64,000 nt of DNA, taken from Onchocerca volvulus. Taxonomy: Eukaryota > Nematoda > Chromadorea > Rhabditida > Onchocercidae. Each line of letters starts with the position of its first letter. Position 1 is the stretch's first letter. Made by a program: the position numbers and the translations under genes. The DNA is taken from contig HG738137.1 of assembly GCA_000499405.2 (NCBI GenBank), forward strand, positions 17,072,581 to 17,136,580, read 5' to 3'. This document shows, piece by piece, positions 1 through 14,000 of the stretch. The notes beneath the pieces were generated by a model. The model did no database searches and was not told where the DNA came from. It worked only from the letters and a program-made list of their open reading frames with translations.

Positions 1-364
1 GAAATACAGTATGACATCGCTTCAAGAACTACAATTGGCTTGTGACGCAATATATCAGTAAGAAAAAATATGGGTATCTGGAAAATATAAATTAGCCTAA
101 AATTAAAGAAACGCTTAAAGCTTTTTTTTGTTTTTTCCCGCCAAATGATAATATTTTTTTTTTGAAAAAATTAATCCAATTTTAACTTACCATAGCGAGC
201 AAATATGAATAAGTCCATAAGGGATATATTTGACTGTATAATTGAACATCAGTGAAATTTTTATACGGTGAAATGAGAAATGGTGTTAAAAATGGTGCAG
301 CTGGACGAAATTTTTTGATTAATCCAAATAAACATATGAAATATGCTATATGTTTCCAATACAT
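1..364 (-). CDS. SLC19 family vitamin transporter, paralogue A (partial, 5' end)
   Basis: This is the N-terminal part of a reduced folate/thiamine carrier (SLC19), a multi-pass plasma-membrane transporter. Exon 1 is 364 to 191 (58 codons, phase 0, donor GTAAGT); exon 2 is 77 to the window edge (acceptor TTTTCCAG). Exon 1 has the family hallmark FRPAAPFLTPFLI followed by YPLWTYSYLLA (first membrane helices). Exon 2 continues IPIFFLTDILRHKPIVVLE, the typical second segment. The start is the first Met before the hydrophobic helix. An acceptor-like TTTTCAG sits about 20 bp upstream (385-387), consistent with spliced-leader addition. It lies in tandem, same strand, with the complete paralogue at 3192-9684, and the two first exons align over their whole length. 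Folate versus thiamine specificity cannot be read from this fragment. Family assignment is firm; the substrate is not. Confidence 0.88.
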
Positions 365-384
365 TTTGATTGATCATAGATTAT

Positions 385-387
385 CTG
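385..387 (-). promoter_or_regulatory. Probable spliced-leader acceptor for SLC19 paralogue A
   Basis: On the minus strand a TTTTCAG lies about 20 bp before the ATG at 364, with no coding sequence recognised upstream. In nematodes such a site next to a start codon is usually a trans-splice acceptor. Inference only. Confidence 0.4.
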
Positions 388-1112
388 AAAATTAAGCATA
401 ATTCCTTTTCTTTCCTTTTTTTTTCCACATTGTGATCTTTTAATTGAATTGAAATTTGATCAATTTTCCATTTTCAATGTTTTCTTTTTCCTTTTATATA
501 TATATTTATATAGACATACAAACAGACACATAGGTTACAGGTCATATGAATTGTTAGACGAGAAAAAAATTAAAATTTAATTAAATTTGATGATAACATT
601 TGAAAAAGTTGAATTTAATTGCGGGAAAATGATCAAGGATCAAGGAATGAATAGACAAGAACTGGAAAGTATAATTGTTGAGAGTTATTTCTGTGCAAAT
701 GAAAAGGCGCATAATGTTTTTTTTTGTGCTAACCGGTCGTTCGTCCCATTATCAATTCGTCGATCGCTCCTACCCTTATCATCATACTTTTTACACTTTC
801 AAAATAACGGCCGAACAGATGTCTAAAATGAAAAATTAAAAAAGAAAAAAAAAAAAAGAAATTATTTTCATTTATTCTTTTCTTTCCTTTCTTAAACATT
901 TCTTTCCATTTATATAACACAATTATAATTAGCTCAGTTTTTATGCTACTTTCTTTTTTTTTTTTTTTTTTGCTATAAATATTAGTAGAAATATGTTTTT
1001 TTTTCGATTTTTCGTTTTTTTTTCTTTATTAAATGAAAAAGTTTTTTTATTAATTTTTTTTTTCTTTTTTACAAAAATTTTCCTTTCTTATTTGCAAATA
1101 TTTTTGTTTTTG

Positions 1113-1144
<32 letters not shown>

Positions 1145-3191
1145 TTCGCAAAATGAAGTATTAGAACCTATAAAACAAATGTGTAAATACTACAAAACGT
1201 TAGTTGAACTATGCTAATTAAAATGCTAATTAAAAATATTAATTTATTTAAATGATATTTATCCAATTACTATCAATATTACTTATTCAAAACATTTTCT
1301 CTTAATTGAAATCACATTCATCCATGTGCTCCCAGAACAGAAAAATATTTCTGTTTGAAATGTGATAATACAATATCAAAATTATGATTTGTTACCATTA
1401 AAATAGCAAAATTATGATTTATTGATCATTTAAATTAAAACTCATAATTAGCTGTTTCTTTTAAGATAAAATAATCGCCCTCTGTTCACTATTAAAAAAA
1501 TTCATTAATCAACTATAAAATTTTGCATCACTAGAACGAAGAATCGCAGTGAATGTGCAGTATTTAATTTTGCAAAATATAATGAAAATTTAAAAGAAAA
1601 GAAAATATTATGAATTTTTCTTTCATTTAAATTCTTGAATTTTTTTCATATATTGTAGGTATAGCATGTAGTAATACTGAAATAAATGTTAAAAAAATAT
1701 CAACACAGCTATAATTAAAATCAAACAAACCAATTATTAAATCAAACAACTGATCAAAATAATCATTTCATCCTTACTTATTATACCATCTTAATTTTCT
1801 TATCAAATAAAAATTGCCAATTGAAAATTACACTTAAGTTTCTAGCCTATTATATTCAAATATTTAAATATTATTATAAACATAATAAATCAAAAATTAT
1901 TAAATATTATCTATCGATCAAATCGATCATTATTGTAAAAATTTTTCGCTTTCTTTTAAAATAATGTGAAAAAAAAGGAGAATTTAAAAAAAAAAAGAAA
2001 AAAAAAAGTGAATTTTACACATTCACAATAGTACAATGGTCATAATTCTTCTTTGTGTGAACTAATAATTAGCAACGAAAAAGAAAATGTTACTTTCCAG
2101 TTTGCTTTTTTTTTTCAAATCTTTTCTTTTTTCTTTTTTTTTAAATATGTTTGAAAACTTTTCTTCTTCTCCCTTGCAACAGTATCATTTTGAAACTTTG
2201 CTTTTGTTAATTTTGATCGATAAAACAGAGAAGAAAAAATTTGATGCTCGTTGATTTTTTATGATAAAAAAAAAAAAAAAAGTATAAAACAACTTATGCA
2301 ATGAATAATTCTAATTTCAAATTAATAAGTCCACATAAATTATATTCTTAAATTAATAAAAATCTATAAGTTTTTTTTTTTTATTCTGAGCAGTTAGAAT
2401 TTTAAATAAAATAAATTTTGTTGAAATTTATGATAAAAATTTAATTGCAGACCAATTAAATACAATTTTATGTTGTATTTTTCATTAATTTTTATTTGGT
2501 AATTTAAAATTACAAATCATTAGTCAAACGTCATTCTATTTTTTTAATATTATCAGCTTATCTTCTGAATACTTTTTTTTTTCAAGTAATGCCTTTTGTA
2601 ACTTGTAGAAAACAAAGCATAAATCTGAAATTTTAATTGTATAATTTTTGCGCCATTACTTAGGACGATAATATATTTCGAAGAGAAAAAAAAAAGTAGA
2701 AGCAATAATTGTATAATTTAATTTTACAGCCGTATTATTTTAGTGTATTATATTTTAAAATTCAAAAAAAAAAATTGGAACATTTATTAATTACCCTTAA
2801 ATATTTATAGAAAACTAAATTTTTGTTAATTAGAAAAAACATTTCATTATATCTTGTAATTTTTTTCAAGATTTAAAAAACTTTAAGCAAGTGAAATTAT
2901 AATCTAATTGAATTATTGTTATTTTTTCTTTTTTTCCTTTTTTTTTTTTTTTTTCTATTTGTCCAAATCTATAACACATAAAATCAATCAATCATAATGC
3001 TATATTTCGTTTTATTACATTCGAATAATAATTGTGAATTTTGAACTTCAAATAAATTAGCAAAAATTTAGTTTATTGAAAAAGCAAACAGTAACGATAG
3101 CAATAAATATATTTATGCAACAAAATTTCCTTGAAAATAGCATAACAGAAATGAAAATAGTGATATGATATGATATGATATTATATCATAA
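388..3191. other. Intergenic spacer between the two SLC19 paralogues
   Basis: About 2.8 kb of AT-rich, low-complexity DNA with many poly-A/poly-T runs. It should hold the promoter of paralogue A (right of 364) and the 3' UTR of paralogue B (left of 3192). Open frames at 587-826, 729-920 and 993-1217 are short, rich in Phe/Lys from homopolymers, and have no recognisable domain. No RNA gene or mobile element recognised. A short imperfect GATAT repeat lies near 3160-3185. Confidence 0.6.
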
Positions 3192-6100
3192 TCATATTGT
3201 AACTTCGCTCAATGATGAATTGATCGTCTTTTTTTTATCATATGATGATTGTGCATTATTGTGTATGAAATTATGATGTTGATCATTCCACGATCGCATG
3301 ATACACTTGCAACACATTATGATAAGAAATATTAAAGCAATAATACCAAAATAACCACTATATACGAGAAACTGAAAATTAAATGAATGATTCTTATCAG
3401 AATATTATGATCGAATTTCCATCGCGTTTATCGATTGATCGATGAAAGAATGATTTGATAAGCGACAGTCGAAAGTAATGAAGTAATTGAATAAAATAAA
3501 AAATGCAGCATTGGAAATGGAAATGGAAAAGAAATGGAAAAATATTAAATCGTTTGAATTATGTATGATCCAAATTAAGTCATATGGTTAGTCAAATGAA
3601 TTTCCAAATGAATTTTAATAGCTTTAAAAATGGCATAATAATAGTAATAATAACAATAATTTTAATAATCGAATTTGTTAATTGAAAAAATTCTTAGCTT
3701 AAAAGTCTGTAATGACGGTAATTAAATAATGAAATTGATTAACTACTTATAGATCCATCAATACTCATACTGTCTTATCAATCAGTATAACAAAGTTTTA
3801 TTCAGAGTTTAAATTTAAATTTTCATGTAATTTTATCAGTACAAAAGAAACGAAGAATTGTCTTTTGTTCTGATTACTAATCAATTTCCCAGATATATTC
3901 CTTGCTTCGTTTCGGCAAAAACTGAGAATTTTTATCTTTTATTTTAAAAAAAAATTCACACTTATTAAATTTAGCTTAAATTCAACCAGTATTTTTAATC
4001 TAAATATTGCATCATATTCAATAGATGATGAAATAATTTATTATCATTATATCAACTACTAATTAATTAATGATAATAATACTCTTTTAAGTCGATTAAA
4101 ATTTCAAATCAACCATTAAATAATTTAAATAGCTTAATTTGTCAAATATGAAAAATATACTAAAACTATAAAGGTTAAAGGTGAATTCAAAAAAAAAAAA
4201 AAAAATTTGCCTGTTTTCGAATTGATAATGCGAAGCCATGTTTATCAGCAAATGCAAATGTGATGATTGTTTCTAGCAAAAGTGCGACAAATGTATTCAA
4301 TCCAAAAACAAAAGCATAACTTGCTGAATCAAGTTCTGCTGCGATAGTTGCACTGAAAAATAAAATATTAAAAATAATTAATAACTTGAAATTTTTAATT
4401 ATAGCCAAAGCTTACGTTACTATATTAAATATGTTAATGAATAATTTTAATTAATTAGATATATCAATTAAAATTTAAACTGTCTCTATTAAGACAAACA
4501 AATTTTACAAAAAACAATAATTTATAAAACAGTAATTCTAGAATTATTATTTAGCATTTATCAAAGTATCAAATCAATAATTGATCAAAAATTACAATAT
4601 TATCAACAGCTCATTGATTATAAATAGAATTTATTCATGACTGGCAAACATTCAATAGCAATGCATTTATCATACTGATAATACTTTTTCAGTTCTTTGA
4701 TTTTTAATTGGAAATTCAAACAAGGCTGATTTCTAAATTTTAATCAAAAAAAAAAAAAAAAAAATCAGATGAAATACGGAAATGATATCTTTCATCATGG
4801 AATTTAAAAAATGACAATAAAAAAAAGAAAACAAACTGATAAAATCCACAGATTAGTTAGCAATTGATAAGACAAAAATAATTTGTAGCAAAATTTACTG
4901 ATTTATTTGAAAAAAAAAATATCGAAAGTAATGCTCTATTTCTGATTAGTAGAAATTATTCAATGAAATATTCTAATTAAAATTTATTAATTACATGAAC
5001 AGGCTTAATTAAACAAATGATCCTAATTAAAAATAAATTTAACTAAACATAAATTTCATTAATGTTGAAAATAATGCATGCATGATAAAAAAAAATGTCA
5101 CGCAATTTGCATGCAAAAATCATTCTGTTAATAGAATAATCCTAATTATTTGTGATGAATTCTTTCAAAATTTTAAATATTTCATTAATTATTTTTTTTT
5201 TTTTCAATATCTTACCATGCAGCAGTCATTAGAAGATTATAAATTGCAAGAATACCAACATAAAGAATGTATGCAACGATAACTGATTTACTTATTGACA
5301 TGATAACTAATGATATAGCACTGATAATTGATGTAATTGCAAGCATTAATTCATCATTTACTGTCCAATCTTTCCTAATATATTGAAATGAAAATGATAT
5401 TGCCGCACCTATAATTATTTTATCAGTAATTAATTATTTAATCATTAGTTTTTATCCAATTTTGCAAATTAATTTAGTCAACTACTTCGCTCATTGATGA
5501 ATAGTTGTAATTAATTTCGAAAAAATGAAATATTTTTCAAATTTGTAATTAAAATTTTCATTCTTCTCGAAATATCTGATAATCAAATATACCAGTAAAA
5601 GTATTGGAACATTCGGTAATTGCATTAAAATTATCGGAAATATTTTGCATTGTAGCCCATAATGATTGCACATAATTCATAATCTGAAGTTTATATAATA
5701 AATTAAATCAATAAATTAAATCAAATCAAAAATTGTAATCATATTGTAAACATGTCATATTTCTATTCTTTAAATTTTGATATTTTGAAATTGTAATTTT
5801 TAAAATTAAAAATGAGTAATTTTCTCTTTTTTTATCCAGATTTTAAGTAATAATTTAATCAATAAAAGTTAATAATGAAACGATTTGAGTAGCAATATTT
5901 TTTTTTTTATTTTAGCCATTTAATACATACTTTTAATTTTAATTTTTAAAATATATGCCTTTTTTATTTCAAAATAAATTCATTTTTAAATTTCACTTCA
6001 AGGATTATCTGTTTTAATTAAACAAAAAAAAAAAAAAAAAAAAATTTAAACTTTTTGGCTGAAAAAAAAAAATGAATTAATTTTAAATAACCTGATAAAT

Positions 6101-9100
6101 TCCACAGGTAGTCAATGCCCACCATATACTCCATTTTAAAACACTTTTATTACGTTTGAATATTTTGAATTGTTGTAAAATGAAGCGAAAATATGTTGCT
6201 ATCTTATTTTTAGTATTTTGAGATTCTATGCTGAAAATATAAACTTCTATTTTTAGCTTTTCTTTCTTAGCCGTCTCAAAAATTGCGCAATTTTTCGTCA
6301 AATTCATACATTCTTTAATTGAATTTGGATAATTAATTACCAATAATTGATAATTGTTACTTAAATTTTGACGCATCTTTTCATTCACTCATTTCTTATT
6401 GTTTTCTAATAATTGACAACTATTAATTAAATTTTCATCTAACTTTTAGCTTTTCCATTTTCATTTCTAAAATATCAAAATTGTGAAGGAAAAAAATATG
6501 AAAAAATTGAGAAATTTTAAGCCAAATACTTGATCATTATTTTCAGTTGCAGATTATTACTTCAACATGCAAAATTATGGAAAGAATATTTTAAATGGCA
6601 TTTTAAGCTAAAAAAAGTAAAACCTTTCATCGTTATTTTCTTTGCTTGTATCATTAAAATTTGTATCAATTATCGATTCATCAGATGTAACTTCAGAAGT
6701 TTGCCGCCTATCATCTGTTTGTTTATTTTGAACTTTGCTATTAATAATTTCCTGTGTTATAGGTGGAAAAGCGATTGCAATTGGTATAACCAAGCAAACT
6801 GCGCCAAATGATATCTATTTGTTAATTAATTAAGGCAATTAATAACTCAAAAATTAAAAAAGCAATTAGCAGAAAAAAAAAAAAAGGACGGAAACGAAAA
6901 AATAAAAAATGAAAAAAAGTGCACAAAGAAATATTTCTCCAAAAAATTTCATACATTTTAATATTTAGCATCATTTGATTAAAATCAAAATAAAAATTAG
7001 GATGTTTTTTCTTTTTTTTCTTTTCTCGAAATATCAAACTTATCGTTGTTGACTTGTCAAAGCTATCATTAATGATAATATCTATTTTATTAGATATATC
7101 TACACTTATAAGAAGTAGTATCAAATTTTTAAGAGATAAAATAGATCAAATGAAGTTTTTTTTTTTTTTTTTTGAAAATTTGAAATTTTCAAACTTACCT
7201 GATTTAAAAGTAAATAAGTACCATATTTGAATGTAATAAGGAATTGAGCTAAAGCATAGGCAAAAAATCGTCCAACTTGTGTAGCCGCACGTGTATACGA
7301 TGAAACTAATTTATAATATTTCTTATCAACGATAAGAAACATATACGATTCATAGCCAAGTTCACATGCCGATGCTATACCTGTAAATTCGAATCAAACT
7401 TTAAAAATGTTTTCATCAGAAAAGTTTTATTTTACTCTTTTCTAATTCTATTTTTTATCTAATCTAGTTTGATTTGAAATTTTTGACTTCTAAAATTTAT
7501 TTTCAAATTCTAGCTTTCAATTTAAATTAAGGCAAATGATTTTTTCTTAATTCATCAAATTTTATCATTTACTAAATGGTATTAGTTATACAAGACAGGA
7601 TTGAATTGTCAATAAAACAGAAATCATTTAAATTTAATTATTTCGAGCAGTTTTATAAAACAAAATTATAAGAATAGTTTGAAGGATTAATATTTAATCT
7701 CATTCGTTTAATATAAATTTATCAAGTATTTAAATCGTAGCAATAATTAATTTTATAATTATACTTAGTATTTCAAAATGATTTTGCATTACAATATCTT
7801 AACAAAGATTTTTACATTTTCAGTTTATTTATACTTAATAATTTCAAGTTTCAAATTTCTGACTTTTCTTTCAAATATCGAATTTTATTTACAGCTATTT
7901 TTGAAATATAAACAATCATAAACTATTTGATTTTCTTTTTTTTGCATTATTATTATCTGAAAGAAAAAGTTTTAATTTAAAAATAGACATAATTTATTAA
8001 ACAATCATTTTTATGTTTACATTAATAGTTTTATTTATATATAAACAAATAATCGTAAAATTTTATAAATTTTAAATCTTTTTTTCCTGAATTTTTTTTT
8101 TAATTTTTTGAAATTATTGTTATAGTAATTGCGCTGTTAATAAAAGATGTATACCATATAGAATAATTAGGCAATTTCATATTTACCGGTTGTAATGATA
8201 TAAAAAGTAAAGTTTAACGTTTATAATTTTGAAGGATTAAATTTTAAAAAAAAAAAATTCTGAATAATTATTTTTTCTTTAATTATAATGCTTCGTTAAC
8301 ATTTCATTAGTACCGATAATAAATACGATAAAATAATTATAATTTCTATAAAATCCACATACTCTATTTTAATTTCGATATGTTATATTTGAGTAAAAAT
8401 TTAATTTTAAATAATAATTAGTAATATATACCGAAAGTAATTTGCATAATTTGCATTTGCCATATCGTATTACCCCATAATAATAAAATCCATGTGACAC
8501 ATAATGCGACAGCTTCCGTTATAGCAATTGGCTTATATCGTAGTAGATCGGTTAGGAAAAACGATGGAACCTGAAAAAAAAACATCCAGTTTCCCTTTAT
8601 TTATACTAGTAATATAGTATTCCTTTCATTCTAATACTATTTTTATCTTCCGCTATTTAACACATTATGAAGACTTTTTTTTTCTACAGTATCATTAGTA
8701 AGAAATTTTTTTACAGAATCATTGAATAGAATACAGTATCATTGGTATAAAAAAAATGATACTGTAATATTTTCCAATCATATCCATTTCTTCATACTAA
8801 GAATACAATTTACTCTTCTTATAATAAAAAAATCATAAACAGGTAAAGAAAAGAATATTATTCAATTTAATTCAAAGAATAATTAAAATTTTTGCAATAC
8901 TTGTTTTATTATAGCTTTTACTGATAATTAAATACTTCATTATATTATTTAAATTGATTTTTTATTTCAAAATTTTTTTTATTGAAGATTAGATAAATTG
9001 AATCATTTGATTATAGTTTTTTCAATAGGAAGATAGAAAAAAAAGGAAAAAGAAATTCATTCATTTGCATTAAACAATGAATAATAGAAATAATAACTGA

Positions 9101-9684
9101 AATGAACTTTTCTCGAACGTTATTCAATGGAAAGAAAGAAAATTTCAACTAATTTTTAAATTATTCCATATAAAATTTAAAATTTATCATGCTACAATAG
9201 TGAAATATTTTTTGATAGTGACTGGATAGAAAATAATTAGGAACCATTGACCTAAGGATGTTACAAAACTTTGCAACAATGAGGAAATTGAATTTTAAAC
9301 TTAAAATTATAATAAAATTTATAACTAAACTCTCAAAGAAAAAAATTTATGTTGATTTATTAATTAACTTGCAATTGCAATTTTTTAATCTTTCAAATAA
9401 TTTATGGAATATAAGATGGATAATTTAAAATAGATATAATTATCTTTCAAATATTTGATCATATTTTTAGGCTTCAATTTTGAATAAAACAAAAAATTTT
9501 TTACCAAAGCAACCAAATAGGAATAGGTCCAAAATGGATAAACTTCACTGTAAACTTGTTCATTAGTGAAATTTTTGGGTGGACTGATAAGATAAGGAGT
9601 AAGAAACGGTGTTGCTGGACGAAATTCCTTGATGACACCAAATGCAGAAACAAGTACAATGATAAACTTCCAATTCATTGTCAT
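3192..9684 (-). CDS. SLC19 family vitamin transporter, paralogue B (complete, 9 exons, 478 aa)
   Basis: A multi-pass membrane carrier of the reduced folate/thiamine transporter family. Exons on the minus strand: 9684-9505, 8570-8432, 7380-7199, 6814-6624, 6230-6092, 5683-5593, 5408-5216, 4352-4211 and 3371-3192; every junction is phase-compatible and the sum is 478 codons plus TGA. Family landmarks in order are FRPATPFLTPYLI, WTYSYLVALVPSFFLTDLLR, ITEAVALCVTWILLLWG, SYTRAATQVGRFFAYALAQ, then a polar cytoplasmic loop (about residues 185-235). These are followed by LKWSIWWALTTCGIYQ, FGLNTFVALLLETIITFAFA, and the tail RKQ/FLVYSGYFGIIAL. The length suits SLC19 (about 450-590 aa). Intron 8 uses a GC donor (CAG|GCAAAT), required to join RKQ to FLVYSG. 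The exon 4 donor (AG|GTTTTA) is weak but the phase and homology fit. Known members carry folate or thiamine; which applies here is open. Confidence 0.9.
4209..4210 (-). other. Non-canonical GC splice donor (GC-AG intron 8 of SLC19 paralogue B)
   Basis: The exon ends AAACAG and the intron begins GCAAAT. Without splicing here the frame runs into poly-Phe and a stop around 4187. Splicing to the acceptor at 3372-3373 restores a family-typical C-terminal helix in phase 0. No nearby GT gives that join. Confidence 0.75.
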
Positions 9685-9692
9685 AATAAATT

Positions 9693-9694
9693 CT
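9693..9694 (-). promoter_or_regulatory. Probable spliced-leader acceptor for SLC19 paralogue B
   Basis: The minus strand reads CTATTTTTAG directly followed by an 8-bp leader and ATG at 9684. No upstream coding exon fits a protein that already starts at its family N-terminus. The position is typical of a nematode trans-splice site. Inference. Confidence 0.5.
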
Positions 9695-11020
9695 AAAAAT
9701 AGTATTTATCAAATTTTACTACAATTCACTTTTCACAAATATTTTACCCAGTAGAAGAAGGTTATGTTTTATTACCTGTTTAATTTTACGAGTTTTTTAT
9801 ATTATTATTGTAAAATATATTAAAATAAATCAATACAAATATTAAAAATTTGAATTTAATAGTAACAAATTTTACCAAATCAGATAAACTTCAAGAAAAA
9901 GCTTAATTTTGCACATCTGAAATGACAATCTTCGATTGAATCAATGAAAGGAACAAGATTTGTTAATTTAAAATTATGGAAATAGAATGAAAAAGGAAAT
10001 GACTAATCATTAAATGTTGTGATAAAATAAATGAAACAGGAAACGAAATGAGCAATATTTAAAATGTTGCTCAAAAAAAAAAAAACAAATTATTTTTGCC
10101 TTACATGTAATTTAAATTAATTTTCATAATTTTTCTTTGCAAAGTGCAAATTATTTCTTTGAATTATTTATGCCAAAGAAGAAGAAAAAAATAACATAGA
10201 AATGATTGGTTTAAAGTTTGATAATCTATATTATTTTTTTTCCTATTTTAAAATATTTTTTCAAATATTCATTAAACTATTTATTATTTCTCAAAATATT
10301 CATTAAAATATTATTATTTTTCATATTAAACACCTTTTTTTTTTTTTTTTTTTTAACATAACACCAATTTGTATGCTAAAAATATCATTATATTATAATT
10401 TCAATATTTATTCCTGTTGATAAGAAAGATTAAAGAGGAAAAAAAAACGCTTGCTTAATGAAAATTAAAATTAATCATTCCTTTATTATTATTATTATAT
10501 TTTCAAAATTTTGCTCATTTTTTTTTTCAAATTTAGTAAACATATACGAATAAATTAAGTTTTCAAGTAAATATTGCTTGAAACTATTAACAAAGCAAAT
10601 TAGCTAAATTAGTTTCATTTATACTTACAGCAAGTGTTTCTTGTAATTTAAAGTAAATAAAAATAAGTATAATAATTGCTGCTAATGATATAATAAAAAA
10701 CAAAAATTTTTCAATTAAATTCGTGTGAAATTATAGAAATTAAAAATTAATGAAATTAAAAATTAATAAAAATAAAAATTAAATAAATATTTATAAATAA
10801 AAATAGCCAAACATAAATAAATAATTATGTAAATGATGCTTTTATTTGCATGATAAATTTTATGAAAATGATATAAATAATCGGATAATTTATGCATTAA
10901 TAATATTGTTCCTCATTGTTCTTATTGTAACCGGTTTTGCGGTAATTTTCCGCATTTCTTCTCTAATCTAACCATTAGAAAGTTAAGTTATTTAACCAAA
11001 ATCGTTCGATAAAGAAGAAA
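9695..11020. other. Head-to-head intergenic region between SLC19-B and the importin-alpha-like gene
   Basis: About 1.3 kb separates the divergent start codons at 9684 (minus) and 11021 (plus), so both promoters should lie here. The sequence is AT-rich with several poly-A/T tracts. A short minus-strand hydrophobic open stretch ending in a GTAAG donor (about 10628-10700) was considered and rejected as an exon. No IBB-type basic exon was recognised. No RNA gene seen. Confidence 0.55.
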
Positions 11021-14000
11021 ATGTCAACGACGGAGGAAATTAAAATTGTTGATGAAGATGACGTTGACATGAATAATAATTATGACGGCGAAATTAAGCT
11101 CTATTTGCAGCTTCTTTTACCATATAACTCATTAACTGCTCAGGTATCAATTCTCTCTATAATTGATTATAAAAGTTTAATTTTGTTTAATTAGAGTTTT
11201 TTTTTTTTGTTATAAACAAAATAAAAATTATGTAGAAAATGAAGTCGAAAAAAAAAGAAAAAAAAACAAAGAAAGAATCTTTCACGCTAAAATGCAACAA
11301 TTAAAAAGCAAAAACAAAACAAAACAAAAGAAAAAAATATATTAAACAATAAATATGAATATGAATTTCATACAATAATATATCTATTTTATTTATATGA
11401 AATGTTTGAGTAAGGAATAAAAAGTTTTAAGAAAAAATTTAAATTAACAAACATAGCATAAAATGTCTAGAAAAAAAGTCATCGAATACTTATCATATTC
11501 GTAAATTGATTATCCCCAAACTTCCTAAATCCTATTTGATCGATTCTCGTTGAATTAGAGCTCCAAATCTTATCATTGAGATGATAATAATCTATCATCT
11601 CGTTGAATGTTGCTTCATTGATATCTTTTTGAGCCAATTATTGATCGAGGTCATTATCAGTGAATTATCTGATGGAAAGGTTAATAGGTGACCTTGTTTG
11701 TTGACAACGTCCAGGTCAATGAGAAGGAACAAATGAATCCTCAACTTATCCTCGCCTCTTTTTATGTCATCTTTCTTCTGATCCAATCACTCTTCACATG
11801 TGACCTTTGTTTTTTTCTGCTCAAATCAAACTCCTATCTGTCGAGCTGACCTTTTATTGCGCAAACAAACACCTGTCATTATTTTTATAAATTTAAGCAA
11901 CAAGCTTTTTTGTATTTCCATTATTAATTTATCTTTTTTAAAATGTAAGAGTAAATAACTTTTTCTTTTTTTTTTTTTTCAATTCGTGGAGCTCTAATTC
12001 TATAAAAAACGAATCGATGAAATAAAATATGGAAAAAAAATTTTTTTTTTAAAATTATCTTTAATTTTTTTATCTTTAATATATTTCGCATACTAATTTT
12101 TTTATTATCTTTAATATCAATTTTTTTTTTTTATCTTTAATATGTTTTATACGTTTAATCAAATTTCATTTAAATTTTCATATTTGCATAGGAAATTAAT
12201 TCATCGAAAAAATTTAGGCATGCGCTGTTGAATATTTTCGACGCCTATTAGTTCGTAGTCATATTCCACCGCCACCTTTTGCAGATACACTCGTTAGTTT
12301 TTTAATTAAAATCTTGAATTAAAAAAATATTCATAAATATTCCATCATTTTGTTCATTGCTATGGCTTAATGGTGGCTTAATGGCTTAATTAATGACAAA
12401 TTTTTGATCTCAATAATAGTGTAATTAATGATAAATTTATGATTAGAAAATAACTGTCAAGAATAAAACATTTGTTAAGGACAAATTTGAAAAAAAATTT
12501 CGATTTTTCTTTTTTTTTTGTAATTATTAATATTTATAGGTATTTTAGAGAATTTTAAATAATATGAAGAAGTTTATATCGGTATTTCAGTATTTAGATT
12601 TATTTTTTTACTCCGCTATTAATCGCTAAGTATTCATTAATTTCTTTTATTGCAATTTAATGTCATTTTTTTTTTTTCAGATTAAAGGTCTCATTCGATG
12701 CCTAGGAGTGAACTTTGGCAATATTCAAAGAGATGCTGCCTGGGCTCTTACTAATTGCGCCTGCTCACCTCATGATATATGCTATAAAATAATAGAACAT
12801 GTAAATTTACATAACAATATTTTCTTAAATAGCATATTCTCTGAGTTATTCATTTCTTATCAATGATAATCTCTTGTCAATGATAATCAAATCTATTTTT
12901 TAGCTAAGCTCAAACAATATTTTTGCAAAAAATGCCTAGCAACAAAATTTCCAAGAAATCTAAAACCTCCTTAAAATCGAATATTCTTTGTTATAATTTA
13001 ATTAGCATTTATCAGTTGATAATATTTTATTTTCTAAGGGTGGCTTAGAAGCATTGATTGAGTGTGCTGCAGCAACAGATGGTGAAACTCGAGATCAAGT
13101 TTTTTGGGCAATTGGTAATATTGCATTGGATTGTGGCATATGTCAAAGAAAGGTTAATAATTCAAAAAAGTTAGCAATCTGATTTCGTTTCAGAATTTGA
13201 AAATGTCACACAATCGAAATGATCTTTAGTCTAGCAAATATTAGTTATAATATTATGGCACATGAATTCTTAAACAATTATTTATTTATCATTCCTTAAT
13301 TATATTACTATATTTTTATGTTTCCAATCCATTCATACCTGTTAATTACATTAATAAATAATTAATTTAGGTAAAGGAGAGTGCTGCTTTACCGCTTATG
13401 ATTGGAATTCTTGTTAGTCCAACATTCATTTATTCAAAATGGAAACAAAATCTTATTTGGTCTATGTCACAAATATTTCGTGGTGGTGTTGAAACGCTTC
13501 ATATTATGGTTAATTTTGATGTTTTATACGCTTATAATTTACTGATAGAAAAAATCAACACGTAAAAATATATTAAGCTTTCTTCGTTGATCAATTTTTA
13601 GAGTATAATATTCAACGAATTATTCATTTCCTTTTTTTTTTCATTTTTTACTTATTTTAAAATAAGTAGATTCATTTTTTTAGTTTATGCAAGCAGCATT
13701 ATCTGGTCTTTGTCCAGTACTTTATTTGAATGATGAAAAATTAAAAGTGGACGCAGTTTGGACAATAGCATACATTGCTGATGATAATAATGATGGCAAT
13801 CAGGTAAGAATCATTTTTTTTGCTAAATTAATTAATTATTTAATTAATCTTTTAGATACATTGAAGTAGAGTAAGTTCACGTTTAAAATTATAAAAGAGA
13901 AAATGCATGTTTCTTAATCTAATCAAATCAATTGTTATTCGTCGTACATGGTACAATTTGTCGAAAATTTATCATCTATTGTTGTTGTTTGTTATTTAAT

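Noticed and set aside
587..1217. Short plus/minus frames rich in Phe and Lys
   Set aside because: They result from poly-T/poly-A runs. There is no start context, domain or splice partner.
10628..10700. Minus-strand hydrophobic open stretch ending in a GTAAG donor
   Set aside because: No usable acceptor or start upstream and no partner exon. It would lie before the natural N-terminus of SLC19-B.
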